Source of the DNA: Deltaproteobacteria bacterium
GTDB taxonomy: Bacteria > Myxococcota_A > Polyangia > Haliangiales > SHYZ01
DNA length: 64,000 nucleotides
Reading direction: 5' to 3'
NCBI GenBank assembly: GCA_016210055.1
Contig: JACQUZ010000011.1
Span: 1-64,000 of the forward strand
Position numbers and translations under genes: made by a program. Positions 8,716-17,266 of this stretch are shown here, piece after piece. The notes below the pieces were generated by a model. The model ran no database searches, was not told where the DNA came from, and was given only the letters and a program-made list of their open reading frames with translations. Each line of letters starts with the position of its first letter. Position 1 is the first letter of the stretch.

Positions 8716-11564
8716 CAACTAGCTCCTACCACGCGTGCGCAGCGATTGCACAGATCGGATTGCGTCTCAGTGTATTTCCAGCACCGATCGCAGCGCCTTC
8801 CTGGGGCCTGGCTCGCCGACAGCTTGGGTTGCCCATCGAGCGCCGCACCCTCGGTCATTACCACGCTCGACACGCCGAAGAGGTCCGCAAGGAGGGACGC
8901 GTTGGGCCCGAGGAAGTCCAACTCATCGCGCGGTGCGGCGATGGTGATCTGGGCATCGAGGGGGTGGTGCTTCTCGGCGCGGAACGGCTCGAGGACCTTG
9001 AGCGCCCGGGCGCGGTACTCAAGGAGCTTGGCCCAGCGCTTGGCCACGGGATTGTCGTCGCCAAGCGGGGCACCCTCGGGAAGCAAGGCCAAGTGGACCG
9101 AGGAGGGATCCTTCCCTCGCTTAGGCAGGCGACGCCAAGTGTCCTCGGCGGTGAAGCAGAGGATTGGTGCGGCCAAGGTGCAGAGCGCCCGAGAGATGGC
9201 GTACATGGCCGTCTGCGCGGCGCGGCGAGAAGGGCTGTCCTTTCCGTCGCAGTACAGGCGGTCCTTGACGACGTCGAGGTAGAAGGCGGACAGGTCGATG
9301 GTCACGTAATCGAGGAGCGTCCGGAACACGACATGGAACTCGTAGTCCTCGAAGGCGCGGCGCACGCGCGCTACTACGTCGCCCAAGCGGAGCAACGCAT
9401 GGCGGTCAAGATCCGTGAGGTCTGCATCCTTGAGCCCATGCTGGGCCGGGTCGAAGTCGAAGAGGTTTCCGAGGAGGAACCGGCAGGTGTTCCGGTATTT
9501 CCGGTAGGACTCCCCGAGCTGATTCAAGATGGTGCGCGAGTAGGTGATGTCGTTCCTAAACTCGGCAGACGCGACCCACAACCGGAGGAGCTCCGCGCCC
9601 TGCTTCTGGATGACCTCTTCCGGCGGGATGTATTCGATCTTTCGCCCTTCGCGGCGGGCTTTCTCGATTTCCGACTTGGAGTACGGACGGCCGTTTTCGT
9701 CGAGGACGAAGCCGTGGGTGAGCACCGCTTTGTAGGGCGCGTGACCGACCACACCCAGGCCAGCGAGCAGCGAGGAGTGAAACCAGCCACGGTGCTGGTC
9801 TGAGCCTTCCAAGTACAGGTCGACCGGCTCGCCCAGCTCTGGGTTTGGCGCGCAGGTGGCGAGCCAACTAACGCCCGACTCAAACCACACGTCGACGATG
9901 TTCTCTTCCTTGCGGAAGCTCCGTCCGCCGCAATCCTGGCACTCGGCGCCAGGCGGTAAGAGCTCCTCTTGGGATCGGGCGAACCAAGCGTCCGACCCTT
10001 CTTTCTCAAAGATCGCAGCCACGTGCTCAATCGCGGCGGGGTCGAGGTGTTCCTTGCCGCACGCCACGCAAAACATGACCGGGATGGGGACGCCCCAGGC
10101 CCTCTGGCGTGACAAGCACCAGTCAGGGCGGTGCTCAATCATGCCAAAGATACGGTTCTTGCCCCAGGGCGGAATCCAGCGGGTGTGCTCGATCTCCTCG
10201 AGCGCACGGCGCCTAAGGTCCGCCTGCGATAGGGAGATGAACCATTGGGGCGTGGCTCGGAACAAGACGGGGGTCTTGCACCGCCAACAGTGCGGGTAGC
10301 TGTGGCGGATCGACGCCTTGGGATCTGAAAGGAGCGCCCCGGTCTCCACAAGGGTGGCAACGATTCGGGGATTCGCCTCCCACACGGGCATTCCGGCCCA
10401 ATTCGGGACATCGGCCGAAAACCGGCCCTTGTCGTCGACGGGTGCATAGGTCTCGAGCCGATGCGCCTGGCCGACTGCGTAGTCCTCTGCGCCATGTCCA
10501 GGCGCGGTGTGCACGAGTCCGGTGCCTTGCTCGAGAGTGACGTGGTCCGCAAACCATGTCCGAAAATCGTTTTCTCCCTTGGGCGTGGCGTGGATGGGGT
10601 GCCTGTAACGCGCCGCCTCGATTGTGGCCAGGCGTTTCGCGTCGATCTCGACCCAGGTCGGCTCGCCTGCTTCAAGCCCGCATTCCTCGAGGAACGCGCG
10701 CGCCCGCTCCTTGGCGACCAGGTAGTATTCCCCAGGCGACATGCTCGACGGAACAGCGACGTACGAAATCTCGGGGTGGAGGACCACCGCCAGGTTCGCT
10801 GGTAAAGTCCAGGGTGTGGTGGTCCAGATGACGAGGGAGAGCGTCTTCCCTTTGAGCTTGTCGTCGAGCTTGCCGGCGTCGAAGTCGACCAGGGGGAATC
10901 GCACGTATATTGATGGCGAGGTGTGATCCCGGTATTCGATTTCAGCCTCTGCCAAGGCCGTAGCGTCTTGGGGACACCAATACACGGGCTTCTTGCCGCG
11001 GTAGAGGTACCCACCTCGCGCGAAGGCGGCGATGGCGCGCACGATAGCTGCCTCGTAGGACTTATCGAGCGTCAGGTACGGGCGGTCCCAATCCCCGAAC
11101 ACGCCGAGACGCTTGAATTCCTCCCTTTGGATGCCCACGAACCTCATCGCGTATTCGTGGCAGGCCCGCCGGAATTCCAGGGTCGACATCTGCGCTCGCT
11201 TGGCGCCTAGGTCCCGCTCGACCTGGAGCTCGATCGGGAGGCCGTGACAATCCCATCCGGGAATATACGGTGAAGCCTGATTGATCATGGTGCGATACTT
11301 GACCACCATGTCCTTCAGGATCTTGTTCAAGATGTGACCGTAGTGGATATGGCCGTTCGCGTAGGGAGGACCGTCGTGGAGGATGAACTTGGGTCGCTCC
11401 CGCCTTGCGGAACGGATCTGCTGGTGCAGGCCCTGATCTTGCCATTCCTTAAGGATTTCGGGCTCCCGCTGGGCGAGATTCCCTTTCATGGGGAAGTCGG
11501 TCTGCGGGAGGTTTAGCGTTTCGCGGAAATCCTTGCTCTTGGGCGTTTCTGACTCGGAAGCCAT
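8715..11564 (-). CDS. ileS: Isoleucyl-tRNA synthetase
   Basis: 949 residues, normal length for the bacterial enzyme that charges tRNA-Ile. The class I HIGH region is DGPPYANGHIHYGHILNK (about residue 64). The editing domain includes VIWTTTPWTLPANLAV and DYAVGQ. The catalytic end contains WFHSSLLAG. The C-terminal zinc ribbon CDRCWKYTETQSDLCNRC is present. The KMSKS loop is altered to PYSKS (positions 9672-9686) and is followed by about a dozen extra residues (EIEKARREGRKIEYIPPEE). The lysine and serine of the SKS core remain. The ATG at 11564 lies 66 bases from the divergent kinase start at 11630, leaving a short shared promoter region. Confidence 0.95.
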   Translation of the reverse strand: MASESETPKSKDFRETLNLPQTDFPMKGNLAQREPEILKEWQDQGLHQQIRSARRERPKFILHDGPPYANGHIHYGHILNKILKDMVVKYRTMINQASPYIPGWDCHGLPIELQVERDLGAKRAQMSTLEFRRACHEYAMRFVGIQREEFKRLGVFGDWDRPYLTLDKSYEAAIVRAIAAFARGGYLYRGKKPVYWCPQDATALAEAEIEYRDHTSPSIYVRFPLVDFDAGKLDDKLKGKTLSLVIWTTTPWTLPANLAVVLHPEISYVAVPSSMSPGEYYLVAKERARAFLEECGLEAGEPTWVEIDAKRLATIEAARYRHPIHATPKGENDFRTWFADHVTLEQGTGLVHTAPGHGAEDYAVGQAHRLETYAPVDDKGRFSADVPNWAGMPVWEANPRIVATLVETGALLSDPKASIRHSYPHCWRCKTPVLFRATPQWFISLSQADLRRRALEEIEHTRWIPPWGKNRIFGMIEHRPDWCLSRQRAWGVPIPVMFCVACGKEHLDPAAIEHVAAIFEKEGSDAWFARSQEELLPPGAECQDCGGRSFRKEENIVDVWFESGVSWLATCAPNPELGEPVDLYLEGSDQHRGWFHSSLLAGLGVVGHAPYKAVLTHGFVLDENGRPYSKSEIEKARREGRKIEYIPPEEVIQKQGAELLRLWVASAEFRNDITYSRTILNQLGESYRKYRNTCRFLLGNLFDFDPAQHGLKDADLTDLDRHALLRLGDVVARVRRAFEDYEFHVVFRTLLDYVTIDLSAFYLDVVKDRLYCDGKDSPSRRAAQTAMYAISRALCTLAAPILCFTAEDTWRRLPKRGKDPSSVHLALLPEGAPLGDDNPVAKRWAKLLEYRARALKVLEPFRAEKHHPLDAQITIAAPRDELDFLGPNASLLADLFGVSSVVMTEGAALDGQPKLSASQAPGRRCDRCWKYTETQSDLCNRCARVVGAS

Positions 11565-11629
11565 GAGTGGCGCGAACTATAGCAGAACCTCCTCAAAGTT
11601 CCGTCCTGTCGGCCGATCGGATACGGGGG

Positions 11630-14014
11630 ATGGCGATGGACGAGGCGGAACGACTTCAGGCGCTGCACCGGTACGCGATTCTCGACACGCCCGAGGAAGA
11701 AACATTCGCCCGCCTGGTGCGCCTGTGCGCCAACTCGCTGGGCGTGCCAATGGCTGCCATCGGGTTCGTCGACGGGCAGCGGATTTGGCTCAAGGCTTCT
11801 CACGGCCTCCCGATGCGGGAGGTGCCCCGCGAGGGAGCGTTTTGCTCCCATGCGATCCTGTCCGACGACGTCATGGTGGTCCCGAGCGCGAAGGAGGACC
11901 CGCGGTTCATGAATCACCCGTTCGTCATTGGGAAGCCGGGGATTCAGTTCTACGCGGGATGTCCGCTCCGAACGCCCGGCGGGCACCGGATTGGTACCCT
12001 GTGCGCCCTCGACCTCGTCCCCCGGGAGCTTTCCCACGAGAAGCGGGAGCTCATGCGCGATGTGTCCGCTCTCGTCATGCATGCGCTTTCGTCCAGGCTT
12101 TCGTCCGCCCGCGCTGCCCGCTCCGAGGAGGCCTTCACTCAGGCAGAGGTGACGTTTCGATCCTACTTGCACCACACTCCCGAGGCCGTGGTCATCCACC
12201 GGGGCGGCCGCGTCGTGCATGTCAACCCATCGCTCATCCTTCTTCTCGATCTCGGGCGGCCGGAAGATGTCGTGGGTCGCCACTTCCTCGACATCGTTCA
12301 CTCCGAGGACCGGGCGAAGGAATCCGAGCGCATCCGCCTCGCCATGACCGGACGGAACCTGCCGTCTGAACAGGTGCGATGGGTCAAGAGGCGAGGAGAC
12401 CTCGCGATCGTCGACGCGTTTTCGATCCACCGCCGCTTCGAGGGGGAGTCGTCAGTGGTTACCATCGCCCACGACGTGACCGAGCAGAAGCGAGCGACCG
12501 ATGCGCTCCGCCGGTCGGAGGCGGGGTTCCGGGCACTTATCGAGTGTTCTCCGGACGCCATCATGGTGCACAGGGATGGCCGGCTCGTCTACGCGAACCC
12601 CGCATCGTCGCTGCTGCTCGGCTTCCCCCACCCCGGAGTGATGGTTGGCTCGACACTCGCGGAGCTCGTGCACTTGGAGAGCCGGGGGCAACTCATGGAC
12701 CGGCTACGCACGCTGGAGTCGTCGCGCGCGCCCACGCCTATCATGGAAGTGCGCCTCCTGCGCAAGGACCGCATGGTCGTCGCCGTGGAAATGGTCGCCC
12801 TCATGGTGGACTTCGATGGTGGCCCGGCCATCGTGACGGCCTGCCGCGACATCACGGAGCGCAAGCAAGTGCATGCGCGGCTTCTCTCCGCAGACCGCAT
12901 GGCCTCGCTGGGTACCCTTTCGTCCGGTATCGCACACGAGATCAACAACCCGCTCTCGTCGGTGATCGCCAACTTGGGCTTCTTGTCCGAGGAATTGAGC
13001 GAGCTCTTCCAAAATGGCTCGGCATCCAGGGCACGCGTGAGCGAAGTTCGGGAAATGTTGTCGGAAGCCGTGATGGGCGCCGATCGGGTGCGGAAGATCG
13101 TAAAGGACCTCAAGATCTTTGCACGCGGTGACGAAGACCGGCGCCAGGCGGTGGACGTGCGCAAGGTGCTGGATTCAACGCTCAACGTGGCGGCAAACGA
13201 GCTCCGCCATCGGGCGCGGCTGATCAAGGACTTTGGAGACGTCTTGCCCGTGAACGCGAGCGAATCGCGCCTGGGTCAGGTGTTCTTGAACCTGGTGATG
13301 AACGCCGTGCACGCGGTTCCCGAGGGGGCGGCTGAGCGAAACGAGATTCGCGTGACCACGCGCACCGACGGAACGGGGCGCGTTGTCGTGGAAATGGCAG
13401 ATACTGGATCGGGCATTCGGCCGGATATCCGCTCGCGAATTTTCGACCCGTTTTTTACGACCAAGCCCGTGGGGATTGGAACCGGGCTGGGGCTTTCCAT
13501 CTGCCAGGGGATTATCAATTCCCTGGGGGGCGAGATCCAGGTCGAGAGCGAGATAGGGAAGGGGAGCATGTTTCGCGTCTTGCTCCCCGGGATCGCGAAA
13601 TCGGCTGCCAGCGTGCCGCCTGTCCTTGCAAGCACCGCAATGTCCAAGCGGGCGCGCATCTTGGTGATCGACGACGAACCGCTCATTGGGGCGGTATTTC
13701 GGCGGACGCTCGGCCGCGAGCATGAGGTGGTATTCGTGACCAGCGCCAAGGAGGCCGTCGAACGCATCGTTGAAAAGAGGGAGACCTTTGACCTGGTATT
13801 TTGCGATCTCATGATGCCCGAGGTTACGGGCATGGATCTCCACGCCGATCTCCAAGTGCGTTATCCCGAGCTCTTGGCCAAGATGATCTTTCTCACCGGT
13901 GGGGCTTTTACGGCGCGCGCCCAGGAGTTCCTCGATTCAGTCCCCAACCCGTGCATCGAGAAACCGTTCGATCCGGCGATGCTCTTGACGCTGGTCGGGA
14001 AGCGCCTCGGTTGA
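11630..14014 (+). CDS. Hybrid sensor histidine kinase: GAF-PAS-PAS-HisKA-HATPase-REC
   Basis: 794 residues from the ATG at 11630; a GTG at 11567 would add 21 residues but would lie almost on the ileS start. It has no membrane segment, so it is a cytoplasmic sensor. Order: GAF (LVRLCANSLGVPMAAIGFVDGQ ... about 20-160); two PAS domains (LHHTPEAVVIHRGGRVVHVNP, then IECSPDAIMVHRDGRLVYANP); dimerisation domain with phospho-acceptor H436 in SGIAHEINNPLSS; ATPase domain with N-box LNLVMNAVHA, DTGSGI and GTGLGLSICQGI; and a receiver domain with phospho-acceptor D726 in VFCDLMMPE and conserved K in IEKPFDP. The C-terminal receiver means phosphate could be held internally or passed on. No DNA-binding partner lies next to it. 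Signal unknown. Confidence 0.92.
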   Translation: MAMDEAERLQALHRYAILDTPEEETFARLVRLCANSLGVPMAAIGFVDGQRIWLKASHGLPMREVPREGAFCSHAILSDDVMVVPSAKEDPRFMNHPFVIGKPGIQFYAGCPLRTPGGHRIGTLCALDLVPRELSHEKRELMRDVSALVMHALSSRLSSARAARSEEAFTQAEVTFRSYLHHTPEAVVIHRGGRVVHVNPSLILLLDLGRPEDVVGRHFLDIVHSEDRAKESERIRLAMTGRNLPSEQVRWVKRRGDLAIVDAFSIHRRFEGESSVVTIAHDVTEQKRATDALRRSEAGFRALIECSPDAIMVHRDGRLVYANPASSLLLGFPHPGVMVGSTLAELVHLESRGQLMDRLRTLESSRAPTPIMEVRLLRKDRMVVAVEMVALMVDFDGGPAIVTACRDITERKQVHARLLSADRMASLGTLSSGIAHEINNPLSSVIANLGFLSEELSELFQNGSASRARVSEVREMLSEAVMGADRVRKIVKDLKIFARGDEDRRQAVDVRKVLDSTLNVAANELRHRARLIKDFGDVLPVNASESRLGQVFLNLVMNAVHAVPEGAAERNEIRVTTRTDGTGRVVVEMADTGSGIRPDIRSRIFDPFFTTKPVGIGTGLGLSICQGIINSLGGEIQVESEIGKGSMFRVLLPGIAKSAASVPPVLASTAMSKRARILVIDDEPLIGAVFRRTLGREHEVVFVTSAKEAVERIVEKRETFDLVFCDLMMPEVTGMDLHADLQVRYPELLAKMIFLTGGAFTARAQEFLDSVPNPCIEKPFDPAMLLTLVGKRLG

Positions 14015-14035
14015 CTTGCATGCTACCGTATCCGA

Positions 14036-14476
14036 ATGCAACGGGCACCTTGGGACACCTACTTCATGAACATCGCCCAGGTGGTGGCCTCACGGTCCAC
14101 CTGCCAGCGCAAGCTGGTTGGTGCGGTCATCGTTCGAGACAAGACGATCCTGTCTACCGGGTATAACGGCTCGGTCCGTGGCATGCCCCACTGCACCGAC
14201 GTGGGCCACATGATGGAAAACGACCACTGCGTGGCCACCATCCACGCCGAGGCGAACGCTATTATTCAGGCGGCCAAGAACGGCGTGATGATCGATGAGT
14301 CTACCATCTACGTCACCGCATCACCGTGCTGGAGCTGCTTCAAGCAGATCGGGAACGCTGGGATCAGGCGCATCTGCTACGGCGAGTTCTACCGCGATTC
14401 GCGGATCTTCGACGTGGCTTCGGCGCTCGGAGTCGAGCTGGTGCACATCCCGGTCGCGAGCGCGGTGGCTACCTAG
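14036..14476 (+). CDS. Deoxycytidylate (dCMP) deaminase, ComEB-type
   Basis: 146 residues. Zinc-dependent deaminase; the signature HAEANAII (His plus catalytic Glu) and the PCWSC-x-K pair of zinc cysteines are present. STCQRKLVGAVIVRDK and GYNGSVRGMPHC are typical of the dCMP deaminase/ComEB subgroup rather than tRNA adenosine deaminase. It would convert dCMP to dUMP, feeding thymidylate synthesis. The ATG at 14036 starts 22 bases after the kinase stop, so it may be read from the same transcript, but no functional link to the kinase is implied. It ends convergently 9 bases from the ABC-F gene. Confidence 0.88.
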   Translation: MQRAPWDTYFMNIAQVVASRSTCQRKLVGAVIVRDKTILSTGYNGSVRGMPHCTDVGHMMENDHCVATIHAEANAIIQAAKNGVMIDESTIYVTASPCWSCFKQIGNAGIRRICYGEFYRDSRIFDVASALGVELVHIPVASAVAT

Positions 14477-14485
14477 CGCGTGCGA

Positions 14486-16408
14486 TCACCCCTGGGCATC
14501 CTCGGCAAGTTGCTGCCCCAGGGTTTCCCACTCCTCGAGCCTTTGGCGCAGCCGCTCGTTGGCGGCCTGTTCGCTTGCCACCAAGACATTTAGCTTCTGC
14601 CAGTCTCCGCCATGATCGGCGGCGAGCCTTGCGCGGAGCGCCGAGAGCTCCTCTTCGAGCGCCGTGATTTCCTCCTCGAGCGCACGGAAGCGCCGTTCGA
14701 TCTTGGCGCGCTCTGACTTGCGTGCCTTGTCCTTTTCGAAGTCGTACTTGGCCGCCGTTTTTTCCTTCTTGGGCGATGGCTCGCGCGGAGGCTCGTCTTC
14801 TTTCCGTGAGGCCAGGCGTCGCTTCCAGTCCGAGTAGTTGCCGGTCTCCACCTCCACTTGACCGTCGCCAACGACGAAGAGCTGCGTGACCACCTGGTCG
14901 AGGAAGAAGCGGTCGTGCGAGACCACCACGAGGGTCCCTTCGTAAGCGCGAAGCGCTTTCTCGAGGACTTCGCGCGCGGGGATATCGAGGTGGTTCGTTG
15001 GCTCGTCGAGAACCAGGATGTTCGCGGGCCGAAGCATCATCTTGGCGAGCATCAGGCGGTTCCGCTCGCCACCCGAGAGGCCCCGCACCACCCGGAACAC
15101 GTCGTCCCCGAAGAATCGGAACCGCGCTAGGTAATTGCGCACCGCGTCCGGCGACATGTCCCCGCGGACGGAACGGATCTCGTCCACGAGTGATCGCTCG
15201 TCTTCCAGGTCCGCGAGCTTCTGATCAAAGTACGCGGTTCGCTGGTCCTGACCGCGGCGCAGGGAGCCTGCGAGCGGTCGAAGCTTCCCAAGGAGCGTCT
15301 TTATGAGGGTCGACTTGCCACAGCCATTGGGCCCGACGACGCCGATCCGTTCCCCACGGTACACGATCAGGTCGATCCCTTCGGCGAGTGGCAGAGCGCC
15401 TTCGTATCCGATAGAAAGCCCTTCCGCGGCAAGGACTTCCTTGCTTCCAGGGCGCTCGCCCACTTCAAAGCGGAGCCCGATGCGTCCCGCATGTTCCCAG
15501 GTATCGCGGTGCCACTCAAGGCGCTCGATCTTGGCCAGCATCTTGCGACGGGACTTCGCCTGGTTGGTCTTTTGGCCGGCGATGTTTCGACGGATGAAAT
15601 CCTCGGTGCGCGCGATCTCTTCCTGCTGGCGCTTGCAGGCCGCAAGGAGGAGCTCCCTGCGCTTTTGCCTCTCGGCCACGTACTGGGACCAGCCGCCCAC
15701 GTATTCCTCCAGGCTGCCATCGTCGATCTCCACCACGCGATTCACGACAGCGTCCAAGAAGTAGCGGTCGTGGGAGACCAGGACAAAGGCGCCGGGGTAG
15801 GTCGCGAGAAACCTCTCGAGCCGCTCGCAGGCGGCGGTGTCCAGGTGGTTGGTGGGCTCGTCGAGCAGCAAGAGATCGGGCTGGCACAGGAGCACCTTGG
15901 CAAGCTCGAGGCGGTTGCGCTCGCCGCCAGATAACGTGTTGACGCTCCGCTCGAGGTCAACTTCGTCAAAGCCGACGTCGGTGGCCAGCTCTCTGACCCT
16001 AGTCTCGAGGGTATAGCCGCCTCGATGGCGATAGACTTCCTCGAGCTGGCCATACCGGTCGAGCTCGGTCGGGCTTGGATCATGCGCCAGCTTCTCGCCC
16101 AGGGATTCGAGCTCCCTTCGCATCGACAGGAGCTCGGCGAGCGGTGCGAGGAGCGCCGATCGGACCGTGCCCTCGCCCTGAAATTCCTGCGATTGCTGCA
16201 GGTACCCCACTGTGATGCCCCGGCTGCGCGCGACCTGGCCGAGCTCCGGAGCGAGGCTCCCATGGAGAAGCCGGAGCAGGGTCGACTTGCCCGCACCGTT
16301 GGGCCCGACGAGCCCGATGCGCTCTCCTGCATTGACCTGCCAGGTAAGCCCATCGAAGAGCTCTTCGCCTGCATAACCGAACCGCACATCCGTCAGCTGA
16401 ACCAGCAT
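14486..16408 (-). CDS. ABC-F family ATPase (YheS/Uup-like)
   Basis: 640 residues from the ATG at 16408 (MLVQLTDVRFGY); a TTG nine bases upstream is less likely, and an AGGAA lies upstream of the ATG. Two soluble ABC domains without membrane segments: first Walker A LVGPNGAGKST, signature LSGGERNRLELAK and LLLLDEPTNHLD; second VVGPNGCGKST, LSGGERNRLMLAK and ILVLDEPTNHLD. The interdomain linker (QTNQAKSRRKMLAKIERLE) and the charged C-terminal coiled coil (EEEITALEEELSALRARL) match ABC-F proteins that act on ribosomes. The C-terminal coil favours Uup/YheS over EttA. Whether it confers antibiotic tolerance or general translation rescue cannot be told. Confidence 0.9.
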   Translation of the reverse strand: MLVQLTDVRFGYAGEELFDGLTWQVNAGERIGLVGPNGAGKSTLLRLLHGSLAPELGQVARSRGITVGYLQQSQEFQGEGTVRSALLAPLAELLSMRRELESLGEKLAHDPSPTELDRYGQLEEVYRHRGGYTLETRVRELATDVGFDEVDLERSVNTLSGGERNRLELAKVLLCQPDLLLLDEPTNHLDTAACERLERFLATYPGAFVLVSHDRYFLDAVVNRVVEIDDGSLEEYVGGWSQYVAERQKRRELLLAACKRQQEEIARTEDFIRRNIAGQKTNQAKSRRKMLAKIERLEWHRDTWEHAGRIGLRFEVGERPGSKEVLAAEGLSIGYEGALPLAEGIDLIVYRGERIGVVGPNGCGKSTLIKTLLGKLRPLAGSLRRGQDQRTAYFDQKLADLEDERSLVDEIRSVRGDMSPDAVRNYLARFRFFGDDVFRVVRGLSGGERNRLMLAKMMLRPANILVLDEPTNHLDIPAREVLEKALRAYEGTLVVVSHDRFFLDQVVTQLFVVGDGQVEVETGNYSDWKRRLASRKEDEPPREPSPKKEKTAAKYDFEKDKARKSERAKIERRFRALEEEITALEEELSALRARLAADHGGDWQKLNVLVASEQAANERLRQRLEEWETLGQQLAEDAQG

Positions 16409-16476
16409 GAATGGCAATTCCTAGCATGAGTTTCCCTCGCAGTGTCGGCCCCATGTGGTATGGATGACGGGCGCCG

Positions 16477-17253
16477 ATGGCAGCGAAGCTGGAAGACATC
16501 GTCCGCCACCTCGATGGTCTGCTCGAGGTCCACTTATTTAAGGACTACGGCCCAAACGGGTTACAGGTCCAGGGCAGGGGAGAGGTACAGCGCATTGCCA
16601 CCGGGGTGTCGGCAACGCTCGCGTTCCTGGAGCGCGCCGCGGAGATGGATGCGGACCTGGTTGTGGTGCACCACGGCTTGATTTGGGGCAAGGGGATAGA
16701 GCGGGTGACTGGGGTCACAGCTCGGCGGCTCGGGTTCCTTTTGTCCCGAGGGATGTCGCTACTTGGGTATCATCTGCCCCTGGACAAGCATGGACAACTT
16801 GGCAACAACGCGGGGCTCGCCGATGCGTTGGGCCTTCCCATGGAGCGACGCAGCTTTGGTGACGTCGGGGGCCAAGACCTGGGTATCTACGCGGATCTCG
16901 AGGCACCCGTTTCGCTTGCCGAGCTTGTTCTCCGAGTCGAGAATCGGGTCTTGCGCGGGGAGGCAGCCAGGTTCGTTTTCCCTTACGGTCCGCCGACTGT
17001 CCGGCGGGTGGGCCTATGTTCCGGGGCCGCGGGTGATTTCGTGGAGGCCGCAAGGAATGCGGGCTGTGATGCGTACGTGACCGGCGAGCTGGCCGAGCGC
17101 GCGGGTGAGCTTGCCCGTGAGCTGGGGATTTCGCTGATTGCGGCGGGGCACCACGCAACGGAAATCTTTGGACCCCGCCGGCTTGCCGATCATCTAAGAA
17201 ATGCGTTTCCCAGCGTGCAGGTCGAGTTTTTCGACGTGCCATCGCCACTATAA
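16477..17253 (+). CDS. Nif3-like dinuclear metal-centre protein
   Basis: 258 residues of the widespread NIF3/YbgI/YqfO family. Visible hallmarks are the NGLQVQG segment, the metal-binding VVVHHGLIW, the YHLPLDKHGQLGNNAGLADAL motif and the C-terminal IAAGHHATEIFGPRRLADHL. These supply the His, Asp and Glu ligands of the dinuclear site. It has been annotated as GTP cyclohydrolase I type 2 in places, but the biochemical role of the family is not settled, so I do not assign one. It is divergent from the ABC-F gene and lies 13 bases upstream of serA, so co-transcription is likely. Confidence 0.88.
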   Translation: MAAKLEDIVRHLDGLLEVHLFKDYGPNGLQVQGRGEVQRIATGVSATLAFLERAAEMDADLVVVHHGLIWGKGIERVTGVTARRLGFLLSRGMSLLGYHLPLDKHGQLGNNAGLADALGLPMERRSFGDVGGQDLGIYADLEAPVSLAELVLRVENRVLRGEAARFVFPYGPPTVRRVGLCSGAAGDFVEAARNAGCDAYVTGELAERAGELARELGISLIAAGHHATEIFGPRRLADHLRNAFPSVQVEFFDVPSPL

Positions 17254-17266
17254 AGAGAGGATTGCC

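Noticed and set aside
8760-9803. 347-codon plus-strand frame inside ileS
   Set aside because: Antisense to conserved ileS; no domain.
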